Shown here piece by piece: positions 43,562 to 55,703 of a stretch of DNA of 64,000 bases. The position numbers and the translations under genes were made by a program. The stretch spans positions 1 to 64,000 of the forward strand of contig PDRW01000023.1 in assembly GCA_002746935.1 (NCBI GenBank), in the 5' to 3' direction. The notes under the pieces are model-generated. The model was not told the DNA's origin and ran no database searches. It saw nothing but the letters and a program-made list of their open reading frames with translations. How positions within the stretch are numbered: position 1 is the stretch's first letter; every line of letters begins with the position of its first letter. The DNA comes from Rhodobacterales bacterium (GTDB lineage Bacteria; Pseudomonadota; Alphaproteobacteria; Rhodobacterales; Rhodobacteraceae).

Positions 43562-45319
43562 ATGTCCGACACCGGCGACACAGCCTATCAGGTGCTCGCG
43601 CGCAAATACCGGCCCGAGACCTTCGCCGATCTTGTCGGCCAGGAGGCGATGGTGCGCATTCTGCGCAACGCTTTCGAGGCCGACCGCATCGCTCAGGCCT
43701 TCATCATGACCGGCATCCGTGGCATCGGCAAGACGACCACCGCGCGGATCATCGCCAAGGGCCTCAACTGCATCGGCCCCGACGGCACCGGCGGCCCCAC
43801 CGTCGAGCCCTGCGGCCAGTGCGAACATTGCATGGCGATCGCCGAGGGGCGCCATGTGGATGTGCTGGAGATGGACGCCGCCTCGCGCACCGGGGTGGGC
43901 GACATCCGCGAGATCATCGAGAGCGTGCGCTACCGGGCGGCCTCGGCGCGGTACAAGATCTATATCATCGACGAGGTCCACATGCTGTCGACGAGCGCCT
44001 TCAACGCGCTGCTGAAGACGCTCGAAGAACCCCCCGACCATGTGAAATTCATCTTCGCCACCACCGAGATCCGCAAGGTGCCGGTGACGGTGCTGAGCCG
44101 CTGCCAGCGGTTCGACCTGCGCCGGATCGAGCCCGAAGAGATGATCGCCATGTTGCGCCGGATCGCCGATGCCGAAGGCGCGGCGATTGCCGATGACGCG
44201 CTGGCGCTGATCACCCGCGCCGCCGAGGGCTCGGCCCGCGATGCCCAGTCGCTGCTCGATCAGGCGATCTCCCACGGCGCCGGCGAGACCACCGCCGATC
44301 AGGTCCGCGCCATGCTGGGGCTCGCCGACCGGGGGCGGGTGCTGGATCTGTTCGACCTCATCATGAAGGGCGATGCCGCCGGGGCGCTGGCGGAGCTCGG
44401 CCGCCAATATGCCGAAGGCGCCGACCCGATGGCGGTGCTGCGCGACCTCGCCGAGGTGACCCATTGGGTCAGCGTCATCCGCATCACCCCCGAAGCCGCA
44501 AACGACCCCACCGTCGGCCCCGACGAACGTGCCCGTGGCCAGGCGATGGCCGGGGCTCTGCCGGTGCGGGTGCTGTCGCGGATGTGGCAGATGCTGCTCA
44601 AGGCGCTGGAAGAGGTCGCGCAGGCTCCCAACGCGATGATGGCCGCCGAAATGGCGGTGATCCGCATGACCCATGTGGCCGATCTGCCAAGCCCCGAGGA
44701 GCTTCTGCGCCGGTTGCACGACAGCCCGCCACCGGCTCCGCAACCGCCGGGCACCAGCGGCGCACCTTCCGGTGCCGGGCCGGTTGCGGCTGGCGGTGCC
44801 CCCACACCCGGGCCGGGCGCTCCGGGTGGTTCGGGCGGTCCGGGCGGCGCCACCGCGCTCGCGCTCGACGAGGACCACGCGCTTGCCCGTTTCGCCACAT
44901 TCGACGACGTGGTCGCCCTGATCCGCAGCCACCGCGACGGGGTGCTGCTCTACGAGGTGGAAAGCTGCATCCGGCTCGCCGCCTACCGTCCCGGGCGGAT
45001 CGAGTTCACCCCCACCGACAACGCCCCCCCCGACCTCGCGCCTCGCCTCGCCCAGAAGCTTCAGGGCTGGACCGGGGTACGCTGGGGCGTCACCCTCGTC
45101 CAGGGTGCGACCGCCGAGACCATCGACGAGATCCGCAACGTCGGGGAACAGGCGCTGAAGGCCGAGGTGCGGCAGCATCCGCTGGTGCAGGCGGTGTTCG
45201 ACGCCTTCCCCAAGGCGAAGATCACCGCGATCCGCACCTTCGAGGAGATGGAAGCCGAAGCCGAAGCCGAGGCTCTACCGGAAGCCGACGAGGAATGGGA
45301 TCCGTTCGAAGACCGCTGA
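43562..45319 (+). CDS. dnaX: DNA polymerase III subunits gamma/tau
   Basis: Clamp-loader ATPase, 585 residues. It starts [18 protein letters not shown], with the DnaX-typical [15 protein letters not shown]. Walker A is [12 protein letters not shown] and the zinc module is a Cys4 set (NCIGPDG...CGQCEHC). Walker B/sensor are IIDEVHMLS and [20 protein letters not shown]. The region at about residues 385-440 is a Pro/Gly/Ala-rich linker, and the C-terminus is acidic ([21 protein letters not shown]). No slippery A-rich frameshift site is evident, so only tau may be made. It is followed by ybaB and recR, a common order. Confidence 0.96.
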   Translation: MSDTGDTAYQVLARKYRPETFADLVGQEAMVRILRNAFEADRIAQAFIMTGIRGIGKTTTARIIAKGLNCIGPDGTGGPTVEPCGQCEHCMAIAEGRHVDVLEMDAASRTGVGDIREIIESVRYRAASARYKIYIIDEVHMLSTSAFNALLKTLEEPPDHVKFIFATTEIRKVPVTVLSRCQRFDLRRIEPEEMIAMLRRIADAEGAAIADDALALITRAAEGSARDAQSLLDQAISHGAGETTADQVRAMLGLADRGRVLDLFDLIMKGDAAGALAELGRQYAEGADPMAVLRDLAEVTHWVSVIRITPEAANDPTVGPDERARGQAMAGALPVRVLSRMWQMLLKALEEVAQAPNAMMAAEMAVIRMTHVADLPSPEELLRRLHDSPPPAPQPPGTSGAPSGAGPVAAGGAPTPGPGAPGGSGGPGGATALALDEDHALARFATFDDVVALIRSHRDGVLLYEVESCIRLAAYRPGRIEFTPTDNAPPDLAPRLAQKLQGWTGVRWGVTLVQGATAETIDEIRNVGEQALKAEVRQHPLVQAVFDAFPKAKITAIRTFEEMEAEAEAEALPEADEEWDPFEDR

Positions 45320-45390
45320 GGAGGCCAGGCCGCCTTGCCGGGCGCGGGACGCGTCCTTATGTTGCGCGGCAACGCATCAGGGAGAGCGAT

Positions 45391-45738
45391 ATGTTGAAAG
45401 GTTTGGGCAATCTCGGCGACATGGCCAAGATGATGAAGGCCGCGCAGGAGATGCAGGGCAAGATGGCGGAGGCGCAGGAGGCGCTCGAGCGGATCACCGT
45501 GGTGGGCGAAGCGGGCACCGGGCTTGTCAGGGCCACGGCGACCGCAAAGGGCGAGCTGACCGGGCTCGACATCGACCCCTCCATTTTCGATCCGAACGAA
45601 AAGGAAGTGGTGGAAGACCTGATCCTCGCCGCGATCAAGGACGCGCAGGCCAAGGCGTCGCAGCGGATGGAACAGGAAATGGCCAAGGTCACCGAAGGTC
45701 TCGGACTGCCCCCCGGCATGGCCAACCCGTTTGGCTGA
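45391..45738 (+). CDS. ybaB: YbaB/EbfC nucleoid-associated protein
   Basis: A small DNA-binding protein of 115 residues with the family pattern: [25 protein letters not shown] (opening helix; part quoted: [15 protein letters not shown]), a central [21 protein letters not shown], and a C-terminal [18 protein letters not shown]. It binds DNA as a dimer shaped like tweezers and sits between dnaX and recR, its usual place. A GGAGAG site precedes the ATG. Confidence 0.95.
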   Translation: MLKGLGNLGDMAKMMKAAQEMQGKMAEAQEALERITVVGEAGTGLVRATATAKGELTGLDIDPSIFDPNEKEVVEDLILAAIKDAQAKASQRMEQEMAKVTEGLGLPPGMANPFG

Positions 45739-45809
45739 CGGCAGACCTTTTCGAAAGCTCTGCCGGGCGTTTTCCGAAACGCCCACCCCGCCCGGCCGCA
45801 GGAGCAAAG

Positions 45810-46406
45810 ATGAGCGACGCACCGCGCGAAATCGAAGAATTGATCGGCCTGATGGCCAAACTGCCCGGGCTCGGCCCCCGCTCGGCCCGGCGCGCGGTGC
45901 TCTATCTGATCCGCAAACGCGGCCTGCTGCTTCACCCGCTGGCCGATGCCATGCACAAGGTGGCGGTGAGCGCGCGCGAATGCGTGACCTGCGGCAATAT
46001 CGCGACGTCGGAGCTTTGCGAGATCTGTTCGAACCCGAAACGCGCCACCGGCGAGATTTGCGTCGTCGAAGACGTGGCCGATCTCTGGGCGATGGAGCGT
46101 GCGGGCGTGTTCAGGGGCCGCTATCATGTGCTCGGCGGCACCCTCAGCGCGCTTGACGCGGTGGGCCCGGAAGAGCTGCGGATCCCGAAACTGGTGGCGC
46201 GGGTGGAGGCCGAGGGCATCCGCGAGGTGATTTTGGCGCTCAACGCCACCGTCGACGGCCAGACCACCGCGCATTACATCGCCGAGGAGCTGGAAGCGCG
46301 CTGCATGGTCACCTCGCTGGCGCAGGGCGTGCCGATCGGCGGCGAGCTCGACTATCTCGACGACGGCACCATCACCGCCGCGCTCAGGGCCCGCAAGGCG
46401 TTGTAA
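45810..46406 (+). CDS. recR: Recombination mediator protein
   Basis: DNA-repair protein that with RecO helps load RecA, 198 residues. The helix-hairpin-helix is [21 protein letters not shown], the Cys4 zinc finger is [16 protein letters not shown], and the Toprim domain contains [18 protein letters not shown] and [17 protein letters not shown]. Length and motif order are normal. It is the last gene of the dnaX-ybaB-recR set and is convergent with yejF, whose stop lies 5 bp away. Confidence 0.96.
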   Translation: MSDAPREIEELIGLMAKLPGLGPRSARRAVLYLIRKRGLLLHPLADAMHKVAVSARECVTCGNIATSELCEICSNPKRATGEICVVEDVADLWAMERAGVFRGRYHVLGGTLSALDAVGPEELRIPKLVARVEAEGIREVILALNATVDGQTTAHYIAEELEARCMVTSLAQGVPIGGELDYLDDGTITAALRARKAL

Positions 46407-46411
46407 ACACG

Positions 46412-48015
<1,604 letters not shown>

Positions 48016-48019
<4 letters not shown>

Positions 48020-49122
48020 TCGAATGTCTTTCGCGGGTCGAAAGCGTCGCGCACGCCTTCGAAGATGAACACCAGAAGCGACAGCAGCAATGTGAAGGTG
48101 ATGAAGGCGGTGAAGGCGAGCCACGGGGCTTGCAGGTTCTGCTTCGCCTGACGGGTGAGCTCGCCGAGCGACGGCGCCGAGGAGGGCAGCCCGTAGCCGA
48201 GGAAATCGAGCGCCGCCAGCGTGCCGATGGTGCCGGTGATGATGAAGGGCAGCATGGTGAGCGTGGCCACCATGGCGTTGGGGAGCATGTGGCGGAACAT
48301 GATCTTCCAGTTCGACACGCCGAGCGCCCGGGCGGCGCGGACATATTCGAAATTCCGCGCCCGCAGAAACTCCGCCCGCACCACCCCGACCAGCGCCGGC
48401 CAGCCGAACAGCACGGTGACCAGCACGAGAAGCCAGAAGCTGCGGCCGAGAATGGCGAACAGGATGATGATGACGTAGATCGACGGGATCGAGCCCCAGA
48501 TCTCCAGCAGCCGCTGGAAGATCAGATCGACCAGCCCGCCGAAGAAGCCCTGGATGGCCCCGGCGATGATGCCGATCAGCGAGGTGGTGACGGTGACGAT
48601 CAGGGTAAACAGCACCGAAAGCCGGAAGCCGTAGATCACCCGCGCCAGCACGTCGCGGGCGGTGTCGTCGGTGCCGAGCCAGTGGTGCTCGTCGGGCGCG
48701 GAGGGGGCGGCGGTGCCGATGTCGTTGATCGTGTCATAGCTGTAGGGGATCGGCGGCCAGATGAGCCAGCCGGTGTCGATCGCCTCGCCCGCGATCTCGC
48801 CGTCGGCGGCATCGGCCATCACCCCCTCCGGGTCGTCGAAACAGGCCTCGCGGCCCTGGGAGACGATCAGACATTGCACCTCGATATCGGCATAGACCGC
48901 CTCGGTGCGGAAATCGCCGCCGAAAGCGGTCTCGGGGTAGAAGCGGAACACCGGGGTGTAGAAGCCGCCGTCGTAGCGCACGAGGATCGGCTTGTCGTTG
49001 GCGATGAACTCGGCAAACAGCGTCAGTGTGAACATGATCGCGAACAGGATCAGCGACCAGAAGGCGCGCTTGTTGCGGCGGAAATTGCGCCAGCGCCGCT
49101 GGTTGAGCGGGGAGAGTCTCAT
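48016..49122 (-). CDS. yejE: Peptide ABC transporter permease
   Basis: Inner-membrane permease of 368 residues. It has an N-terminal helix (FWSLILFAIMFTLTLFAEFI), a long periplasmic loop with a Tyr/Asp-rich stretch (DKPILVRYDGGFYTP) typical of YejE, then five helices holding the BPD_transp signature ARALGVSNWKIMFRHMLPNA (EAA loop). LLTFDDTARDVLARVIYG-type (GTDDTARDVLARVIYG) precedes the transmembrane core. It pairs with YejB. An 79-bp gap separates it from yejB upstream. Confidence 0.95.
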
Positions 49123-49201
49123 GCGCGGGCCCTCCGCTCGGGGGGAAGGGGCCCTGAGGCGGCCGGCAAGGTACCTTGCCCCGGTGACACAAGCCTGAAC
49201 A

Positions 49202-50353
49202 TCACCCCGCCCTCCGCTCGAAGTCGATCCGCGGGTCGATGAACACATACATCAGATCCGAGAGGATATTGACCAAAAGCCCCATCAGCCCGAAGACGAA
49301 CAGGGTGCCGAACATGATCGGATAGTCCCGCGCCACCGCCGCCTCGAAACCGAGCCGCCCGAGCCCGTCGAGCGAGAAGATGGTTTCGATGATGACGGAG
49401 CCGCCGAAGAACACGCTGATGAACAGCCCCGGAAACCCGGCGATGACGATCAGCATCGCGTTGCGGAACACGTGGCCATAGAGCACCCGCGATTCCGCCA
49501 GCCCCTTGGCCCGGGCGGTGATGACATATTGCTTCTTGATCTCGTCGAGGAAGGAGTTTTTCGTGAGCAGCGTCAGCGTCGCGAAACTGGCGATGGTCGA
49601 GGCGACCACCGGCAGGGTGATGTGCCAGAAATAGTCGACCACCTTGCCGACCGCGCTCAGTTCCTCCCAGTTGTCCGAGGTCAGCCCCCTCAGCGGGAAG
49701 ATCTGCCAATAGCTGCCGCCGGCGAAGAGCACGAGCAGCAGGATGGCGAACAGAAACCCCGGGATCGCATAGGCGACGATGATCAGCCCGGAGGTGACGG
49801 TGTCGAAGCGCGAGCCGTCGTTCACCGCCTTGCGGATGCCGAGCGGGATCGACACCAGATAGGCAATCAGCGTCGACCACAGCCCGAGCGTGACCGAGAC
49901 CGGCAGTTTCTCGGCGATCAGCTCGAACACCCCGATCGAGCGGAAATAGCTCTCACCGAAATCGAACCGGATGTAGCGCCACATCATATTGAGAAACTGT
50001 TCCAGCGGCGGGATGTCTTCCTTGGCGCAGTCTTCGGCGTCGAGATCCGGTTCGCCTGCGTATCCGGGGGCGCAGACGATGCGGGCAAAGCCCATTTCGA
50101 CCTCCAGCGCCTGGATCACATGGTCGGGCAACCCGCGGGCGCCGAGATATTTTTCGTCGCCGCCGAGGTTTCCGGCGGTCTCGCTGCCGGTACCGGTCAC
50201 CGCGGCGAGCACGTCGCCTTCGCCTTCCATGTTGGCGATGATCTGTTCGATCGGCCCGCCGGGGACGAACTGGATCAGGGCGAAATTCACCACCATCATC
50301 CCGACCAGCGTCGGGATGACGAGCAACAACCGCCGGAAAATATAGGCGCCCAT
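49202..50353 (-). CDS. yejB: Peptide ABC transporter permease
   Basis: Permease of 383 residues with the DppB/YejB plan: an N-terminal helix ([20 protein letters not shown]), a long periplasmic insert, and a C-terminal block of five helices. The EAA loop is [21 protein letters not shown] (part). The insert includes [18 protein letters not shown]. YejB forms the channel with YejE. Starts at the ATG of [10 protein letters not shown], 34 bp after yejA. Confidence 0.95.
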   Translation of the reverse strand: MGAYIFRRLLLVIPTLVGMMVVNFALIQFVPGGPIEQIIANMEGEGDVLAAVTGTGSETAGNLGGDEKYLGARGLPDHVIQALEVEMGFARIVCAPGYAGEPDLDAEDCAKEDIPPLEQFLNMMWRYIRFDFGESYFRSIGVFELIAEKLPVSVTLGLWSTLIAYLVSIPLGIRKAVNDGSRFDTVTSGLIIVAYAIPGFLFAILLLVLFAGGSYWQIFPLRGLTSDNWEELSAVGKVVDYFWHITLPVVASTIASFATLTLLTKNSFLDEIKKQYVITARAKGLAESRVLYGHVFRNAMLIVIAGFPGLFISVFFGGSVIIETIFSLDGLGRLGFEAAVARDYPIMFGTLFVFGLMGLLVNILSDLMYVFIDPRIDFERRAG

Positions 50354-50387
50354 TCTGATCTCGCTCGATGGCCTCGCCCCGCGCCGC

Positions 50388-52265
50388 TCAGCGCAATGCG
50401 CCGGCCGCTTTCAGGGCCTCGTGTTTTTCGGCGTTGTACCACCAGAAGGCCAGTTCGCCCAGCGCATAGGGCGGGATTTCTGCCGGATGCTCATAGAAGT
50501 CGTAATAGGCGACCGTGTGCTTGTTCTTGAACCATTGCGGGATGGTGAAGCGCAAGCTCAGCAGAACCCGGTCGAGCGCATGGGTGGCGGTGGTGAGGTC
50601 GTCGAGGCTCCGGGCCGCGACCACCGCGGGGATCAGCCGGTCGACCGCCTCGTTTCTCAGCCGCATCAGGTTGCGCGAACTGTCGTCGGCGGTCTTGGAA
50701 TGGAACCATTGCTCGAGCCCGATGCCGGGTTCGTTGCTCATCCGGATCGAGTGGCCGACGATGTCGAAATCGCCCGAACGGCGGCGCTCGACGAATTGCG
50801 AATTGTCGACCCGTTCGAGCTTCGCGCTGATGCCGAGACGGGTCATGTTTTCGATGATCGGATTGATGATCCGGTCGAACAGCGGGTCATAGGTGAGAAA
50901 CACCGCTTCCAGCACGTCGCCGTCCTTCCTGCGCAGCCCGTCGGCGCCGACCTCCCATCCCGCCTCGTCGAGCAGCTTGCCGGCGGCGCGGTAGGCGCGG
51001 CGCGAGGGGCGGTTCTGGGCCGCGTCATTCGCCGGCGGGGCGACCACCGGGTCGGTGAGGATGCTCTCGGGCAGAAGCCCGTCGGCCACCAGCGGTTTCA
51101 GCAGCGCCACTTCGGCTTCGGAGGGCGTGCCGGTGGCGGCCAGCTCCGATCCCGGCCAGAAGCTTTCAACCCGCGCATAGAGCCCGTAGAACAGCGACTG
51201 GTTCGACCATTCGAAGTTGAACATCATCGCCAGCGCCTCGCGCACCCGCGGGTCGTCCCAGGTGGGGTCGTCGAGGTTGAACACGAAGCTCTGCGCGATG
51301 CCGACATTGCCGTCGGGCAGTTCTTCGAGCTTCACCCAGCCCTTGTCGACGGCCGGGAAATCATAGGAGGTGGCCCAGTCCTTCGAGCTGTTCTCGCTGC
51401 GGAAGGTGTATTCCCCCGCCTTGAACCCTTCGAAAGCGGCGGTCGGGTCGCCGAAATACTCCACCCGGATGGTCTCGAAATTGTTCTGGCCGATGCTGAA
51501 CGGATGCTTGGCCCCCCAATAGGCGGGGTTGTAGCGGTAGACCACGCGGGCGTTGGTCTCGGCATGGTCGAGCACGTAAGGCCCGGTCGACATGAGGGGC
51601 GCGTCGGAGGCTTCGTCGAGCCGCGTGCCGGTTTTCTCGAACCAGGCTTTGGAAAACACCGTGGTGCCGCCGGCAAAGCCGATCCGCTCGCGGATTGGCG
51701 CGTTTTCGGTGAAGGTGAAGGTGATGGTGTGGTCGTCCACCACCTCGACATTCTCGATGAAACCTTCGACGATCGCGCGATATTCGGCGATGCCCTGGGT
51801 CAGAAACAGGTTGAACGAAAACGCCACGTCTTCGGCGGTCATTGGCGTACCATCGGCGAAGGTGACGTCGTCGCGCAGGGTGAAGGTCACCCATTTGAGG
51901 TCGTCGGGGTATTCCATCGTGGTGCAGAGAAAGCAGTAGAGCCCGTGGGCATCGTCGGCGGTGGAGGTGAGCAGGCTTTCGGACCCGATGGTGGTGAGTG
52001 CGGCCACCACACCGTCGCGGGCATAGAGGTTGAAACTGTCAAACGTGCCCATGGCGGACATGGAGAACTCGCCGCCCCTGGGGGCGTCGGGGTTCACATA
52101 GTCGAGATGCGCCATGTCGGGCCCGTATTTCACCTCTCCGAAATTGGAATAGGCGTGGGTGACGGTGGTGCCTTCGGCCATGGCGAAGGAGGCCATGGCG
52201 GCGGTTGCGACGAGCGCGAGCGCGGCACAGGTCAGGCGGGACAGGTGGGGCGGGGGGGTGAACAT
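50388..52265 (-). CDS. yejA: Peptide ABC transporter substrate-binding protein
   Basis: Periplasmic binding protein of family SBP_bac_5, 625 residues. A signal peptide covers residues 1-30 ([20 protein letters not shown]). [32 protein letters not shown] (partly quoted: [15 protein letters not shown]) is the characteristic YejA opening, and [20 protein letters not shown] is the family signature. First gene of yejABEF. A GTG/TTG-rich leader precedes it; no clear operator is visible. Confidence 0.95.
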   Translation of the reverse strand: MFTPPPHLSRLTCAALALVATAAMASFAMAEGTTVTHAYSNFGEVKYGPDMAHLDYVNPDAPRGGEFSMSAMGTFDSFNLYARDGVVAALTTIGSESLLTSTADDAHGLYCFLCTTMEYPDDLKWVTFTLRDDVTFADGTPMTAEDVAFSFNLFLTQGIAEYRAIVEGFIENVEVVDDHTITFTFTENAPIRERIGFAGGTTVFSKAWFEKTGTRLDEASDAPLMSTGPYVLDHAETNARVVYRYNPAYWGAKHPFSIGQNNFETIRVEYFGDPTAAFEGFKAGEYTFRSENSSKDWATSYDFPAVDKGWVKLEELPDGNVGIAQSFVFNLDDPTWDDPRVREALAMMFNFEWSNQSLFYGLYARVESFWPGSELAATGTPSEAEVALLKPLVADGLLPESILTDPVVAPPANDAAQNRPSRRAYRAAGKLLDEAGWEVGADGLRRKDGDVLEAVFLTYDPLFDRIINPIIENMTRLGISAKLERVDNSQFVERRRSGDFDIVGHSIRMSNEPGIGLEQWFHSKTADDSSRNLMRLRNEAVDRLIPAVVAARSLDDLTTATHALDRVLLSLRFTIPQWFKNKHTVAYYDFYEHPAEIPPYALGELAFWWYNAEKHEALKAAGALR

Positions 52266-52435
52266 CGGGCGCTACCTTTTCGTGCGGGCATGGGGCGTTT
52301 GGCACAGGCTAAAGCGGCGTGGGGGCAGCCCGCAAGGCGCGAATGCGTGAGGCCCCCGTGAAGGCCCCCGCGAGCACATGAAAAAGGCCGCCCCGGTTGC
52401 CCGGCACGGCCCTGAACCCTGATATGCAGGCCGGA

Positions 52436-53080
52436 TCAGCCGCCGATGGTCGCCAGGTAGGCGATCAGATTGGCGCGGTCTTCGGCCTTCTTGGTCTTGG
52501 TGTTCATCTTGGAACTGCCGGCATAGGCCTTCGGGTTTTCCAGCCAGATATTGAGCTCTTCCGGCGTCCAGGTGCCGCCGTTGCCGGCAATATCAGCGGA
52601 ATACTTGAAGCCTTCGGCAGTGCCGATCGGGCGGCCGACGACGCCGTAGAGCGACGGCCCGGTGCCGTTCACGCCCTGTTCGAGGCTGTGGCAGGCCTTG
52701 CACTTCTTGAACGCCTTCTCCCCCTTGGCGGGGTCGGCGGCGGCATAGAGGGCGGCGAAGGCATCATCGGCGGGCGCTTCGGCCGCGGCGGGCTCGGCCG
52801 GGGCTTCTGCGGCTTCCGTTGCCGCAGCGGGTTCGGTCGCTTCGGATTCGGCCGGGGCGTCTGCGGCTTCTGCCGGCGCAGGTTCGGCGCTTTCCTCCTC
52901 GGCCACGGCGATCACGAAACCGCGGACCGGCGCCGGGGCAGGTTCGGCACCTTCGGCGGCGGCCGGGTTCTCACCGCCGACCTGGTACATCGTGCCGGCC
53001 ACCCAGTAAAGGAGCAGCAGCACGACCAGCGCCGCGACGGCAGAGACGCCGAACTTGATCCAGTTGGTTATTTTGAACAT
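52436..53080 (-). CDS. Membrane-anchored cytochrome c (CycM/c552 type)
   Basis: A 214-residue protein. Residues about 12-32 form an uncleaved membrane anchor (FGVSAVAALVVLLLLYWVAG). A long Ala/Pro/Glu linker (about residues 40-105, many AEAPAEPAAAEAP-type repeats) holds the haem domain away from the membrane. The class I haem c domain has the CxxCH motif in KKCKACHSLEQG, with NGTGPSLYGVVGRPIG after it and an axial Met in SSKMNTKTKK. Such cytochromes carry electrons from the bc1 complex to cytochrome c oxidase. It is divergent from pheA. Confidence 0.93.
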   Translation of the reverse strand: MFKITNWIKFGVSAVAALVVLLLLYWVAGTMYQVGGENPAAAEGAEPAPAPVRGFVIAVAEEESAEPAPAEAADAPAESEATEPAAATEAAEAPAEPAAAEAPADDAFAALYAAADPAKGEKAFKKCKACHSLEQGVNGTGPSLYGVVGRPIGTAEGFKYSADIAGNGGTWTPEELNIWLENPKAYAGSSKMNTKTKKAEDRANLIAYLATIGG

Positions 53081-53193
53081 GTCGCGGTCCTCGGATTCCT
53101 GGGTGCGCGTTATCTTTCTTCCATAGATACCGTTCAAGCGATATGAGCGCAACGGATGGCCGCGCGCGCGGCAAAGAAAAAGGAGCCGATGCC

Positions 53194-54054
53194 ATGGCGG
53201 GCAAGATCGCGTTTCAGGGAGAACCCGGGGCCTATTCGCATGAGGCCTGTGCGATGGCGCGCCCGGATCACGAGGTGTTGCCCTGCCACACCTTCGAAGA
53301 CGTGATCGAAGCGGTGCGCACGGGCGCGGCGGAACTGGCGATGCTGCCGGTGGAGAACTCGACCTATGGCCGGGTGGCCGACATTCACCGGCTGCTGCCG
53401 GAATCGGGGCTGCACATTCTTGAGGAGGCGTTCCTTCGGGTGCGGATCAGCCTGATGGGCGTGCCGGGCACGTCGCTCGACGACATCCGCGACGTGCGCG
53501 CGCATCTGGTGCTGCTGCCGCAATCGGCGAATTTCCTCCGTGCGCTCGGGATCCGCAGCCATGCCGCCGCCGACAGCGCCGGTGCCGCCGCCGCGCTGGC
53601 GAGGGCGAAGACGCCGGGCGAGGGGGTGCTGGCCTCGGAACTGGCCGCCGAGATCCACGGGCTCGACATTCTCGCCCGCGACATCGAGGACCACGGCCAC
53701 AACACCACCCGTTTCGTCATCATGGGCCGCGACATCGACCTGACCCGGCGCGGCGAAGACGGGATGATGACCACCTTCGTCTTCGAGGTGCGCAACATCC
53801 CCGCCGCGCTCTACAAGGCGATGGGCGGCTTTGCCACCAACGGCGTCAACATGACCAAGCTCGAAAGCTACATGATCGACGGCTCCTTTACCGCGACCCG
53901 CTTCTATGCCGATATCGAGGGCCATCCGGATGACCCGCCGGTGGCGCGCGCGCTCGAGGAGCTGGAGTATTTCACCAACAATCTCGACATTCTCGGCGTC
54001 TACCCGGCGGATGCGCGCCGCCACAGACAGCTCGCGGCTGCGGCGGGGGGCTGA
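53194..54054 (+). CDS. pheA: Prephenate dehydratase
   Basis: Converts prephenate to phenylpyruvate in phenylalanine synthesis. It has 286 residues from the chosen ATG: catalytic domain about 1-180 (KIAFQGEPGAYSHEAC, NSTYGRVADIHRLL, HNTTRFVIMG) and a C-terminal ACT domain for feedback by phenylalanine (TTFVFEVRNIPAALYKAMGGFATNGVNMTKLES, part: NIPAALYKAMGGFA). It has no chorismate mutase part. ATG 53194 has an AAGGAG site 8 nt upstream and begins directly with the fold; an in-frame ATG at 53143 would add a basic tail and is less likely. Confidence 0.94.
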   Translation: MAGKIAFQGEPGAYSHEACAMARPDHEVLPCHTFEDVIEAVRTGAAELAMLPVENSTYGRVADIHRLLPESGLHILEEAFLRVRISLMGVPGTSLDDIRDVRAHLVLLPQSANFLRALGIRSHAAADSAGAAAALARAKTPGEGVLASELAAEIHGLDILARDIEDHGHNTTRFVIMGRDIDLTRRGEDGMMTTFVFEVRNIPAALYKAMGGFATNGVNMTKLESYMIDGSFTATRFYADIEGHPDDPPVARALEELEYFTNNLDILGVYPADARRHRQLAAAAGG

Positions 54055-54125
54055 GGCCGGGGCGGTCTGGCTGCTTTGGCTTTGGCTTGTAACGCCCTGA
54101 TTTCCAACCACAAGGCGGACGAAAA

Positions 54126-54632
54126 TCACACCCCTGTCTGGTCCTTCCCGAGATCCGCCGCCAGCCGGAAGCCGATCCGGTTGGGCGGGTCTTCCGAGGC
54201 GTCTTCGCGCGGCAGGGCGCGCAGCATCACGTTGAGCTGGCTGACATGCTGGATCAGTTGGGTCTTCACCCCGTTACCGTCAGTGCCGTAGAAGGTGACG
54301 ATATCGGGGTCGAAAAACCCGATCCCCGCGATCTTGAGCACCCCGACCTCGCCGCCGGTGAACCCCATGGCCACTTCCTGCGAATTGTCGAGGGTCTCCT
54401 CGAAATTCTGGATGTAGAGGATCAGCCGTTGATAGGCCCATTCGGCGGGGCTTTTCTCTTCGATCGGGCGCTCCGATACCGCCTCGGGCAGCGGTTTCTG
54501 CTCGGCGGTCAGGGGGGCGTCTTCGGCGCATTGGGCCACATTGGCGGGCGGGTTCTTGCCCGGGTGGGCTTTGGTTTTTGCCTTGGCTTTTGCCCCGTCC
54601 TTCGCGCTGTTTTCTGCCGATTTCGATGCCAT
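54126..54632 (-). CDS. DUF6173-type conserved hypothetical
   Basis: A 168-residue protein. The N-terminal 60 residues are Lys/Ala/Glu-rich and low-complexity (KDGAKAKAKTKAHPGK). The conserved part is AEWAYQRLILYIQNFEETLDNSQEVAMGF with GVLKIAGIGFFDPDIVTFYG after it (part quoted). These match a small family common in Rhodobacterales that I know as DUF6173; the function is unknown. It lies between pheA and the MBL gene on the minus strand, with about 33 bp to the latter. Confidence 0.75.
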   Translation of the reverse strand: MASKSAENSAKDGAKAKAKTKAHPGKNPPANVAQCAEDAPLTAEQKPLPEAVSERPIEEKSPAEWAYQRLILYIQNFEETLDNSQEVAMGFTGGEVGVLKIAGIGFFDPDIVTFYGTDGNGVKTQLIQHVSQLNVMLRALPREDASEDPPNRIGFRLAADLGKDQTGV

Positions 54633-54665
54633 CTTCGCCCCTTTCAGGCCCTTCTCACGCCCCTC

Positions 54666-55703
54666 TCACACCGGTGTCGCGCGCCAGAGATAGGCGCCGT
54701 CGCCGCGCCGCTCCCGGGTCACGAGGCCGGCGTGATACAGGTGATTGAGGTGCCCCATCGCCTCCACCAGCGCAAGGCCGTATTCGCCTTCGCCGATCCG
54801 CCGGCCGTAGAGCGCGGGGAAGCACTCCGCCGCCGTATGTGGCGCGGCGAGAAAGTCCTTCAGCCGCGCGAGCGCGCCGTGGTGGTTGTCGATGAGCTGC
54901 CGCATCCGCAGCGGCAGCCCGGTGAACGGCAGCTTGTGCCCCGGCAGCACGAGGTGTCGGTCGTCGGCAAAGGCGGAGAGGCGTTCGCAGCTTTCCAGCC
55001 ATTCGCCCACCGGATCGGCCTCGGGCTCGGTGGCATAGACCCCGAGGTTGGGGCTGATCGTGGCGAGCATCTGATCGCCGCCGATCACCAGATCACAATC
55101 GCGGCTCCAAAGCGTGGCGTGTTCCGGCGCATGGCCGTTGCCGATGCGCACGTCCCAGATCCGGCCGCCGAATCGCAGCACCGAGCCCTCTTTGATCCGG
55201 CGGAAGCCGAGCGGCATGTCGGCGACGATATCGGCATAGTTGAACGGGCGTTCGGCCTTGCGCGCCTCGTAGATGCCGGCCTCCATCCCCGCCGAGCGCC
55301 AATAGGCGAGGGTCTCGTCCACCGGCACCATCTGCTCGTCGAGCCGCAGCATCCGGGCGAACAGCCAGGCGGTGCGGGTGGTGACCAGCTCGGCGCCATG
55401 GACCTTCTGAAACCACCCGGCGAGGCCCACATGGTCGGGGTGGTGGTGGGTGACGATCACCCGCGCCACCGGATGCCCGCCCATCGGCCCGGCGAGCAAC
55501 CGCGTCCAGATCGCGCGGCTGCGCCGGGTGTCGAAGCCGGTATCGACGATGGTCCAGCCGGCGTCGTCACGGAAGGCGAAGACGTTCACATGGTCGAGCG
55601 CCATCGGCAGCGGCAGACGCATCCACAGCACGCCCGGGGCGATGTCCACCGCCTCGCCCTCGCCGGGCGGCGCCTCGAACGGGAAGCGGAGCGCCGGCGT
55701 CAC
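54666..55703 (-). CDS. MBL-fold metallo-hydrolase
   Basis: A 345-residue metallo-beta-lactamase-fold hydrolase. The metal site is VTHHHPDHVGLAGWF (HxHxDH), with further ligands in GNGHAPEHATLW and LVLPGHKLPF, then a C-terminal winged-helix-like part (LKDFLAAPHTAAECFPALYG). It resembles LACTB2/beta-lactamase-domain acyl-CoA- or thioester-type hydrolases; the substrate is unknown. It starts with GTG, overlapping the acyl-CoA dehydrogenase stop by 4 nt (GTGA), so the pair should work in one pathway, possibly hydrolysing a CoA thioester made by the dehydrogenase. Confidence 0.85.
   Translation of the reverse strand: MTPALRFPFEAPPGEGEAVDIAPGVLWMRLPLPMALDHVNVFAFRDDAGWTIVDTGFDTRRSRAIWTRLLAGPMGGHPVARVIVTHHHPDHVGLAGWFQKVHGAELVTTRTAWLFARMLRLDEQMVPVDETLAYWRSAGMEAGIYEARKAERPFNYADIVADMPLGFRRIKEGSVLRFGGRIWDVRIGNGHAPEHATLWSRDCDLVIGGDQMLATISPNLGVYATEPEADPVGEWLESCERLSAFADDRHLVLPGHKLPFTGLPLRMRQLIDNHHGALARLKDFLAAPHTAAECFPALYGRRIGEGEYGLALVEAMGHLNHLYHAGLVTRERRGDGAYLWRATPV

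Noticed and set aside
43562-45319. Programmed frameshift in dnaX giving a gamma subunit
   Set aside because: I see no A-rich slippery sequence followed by a stem-loop in the expected place.
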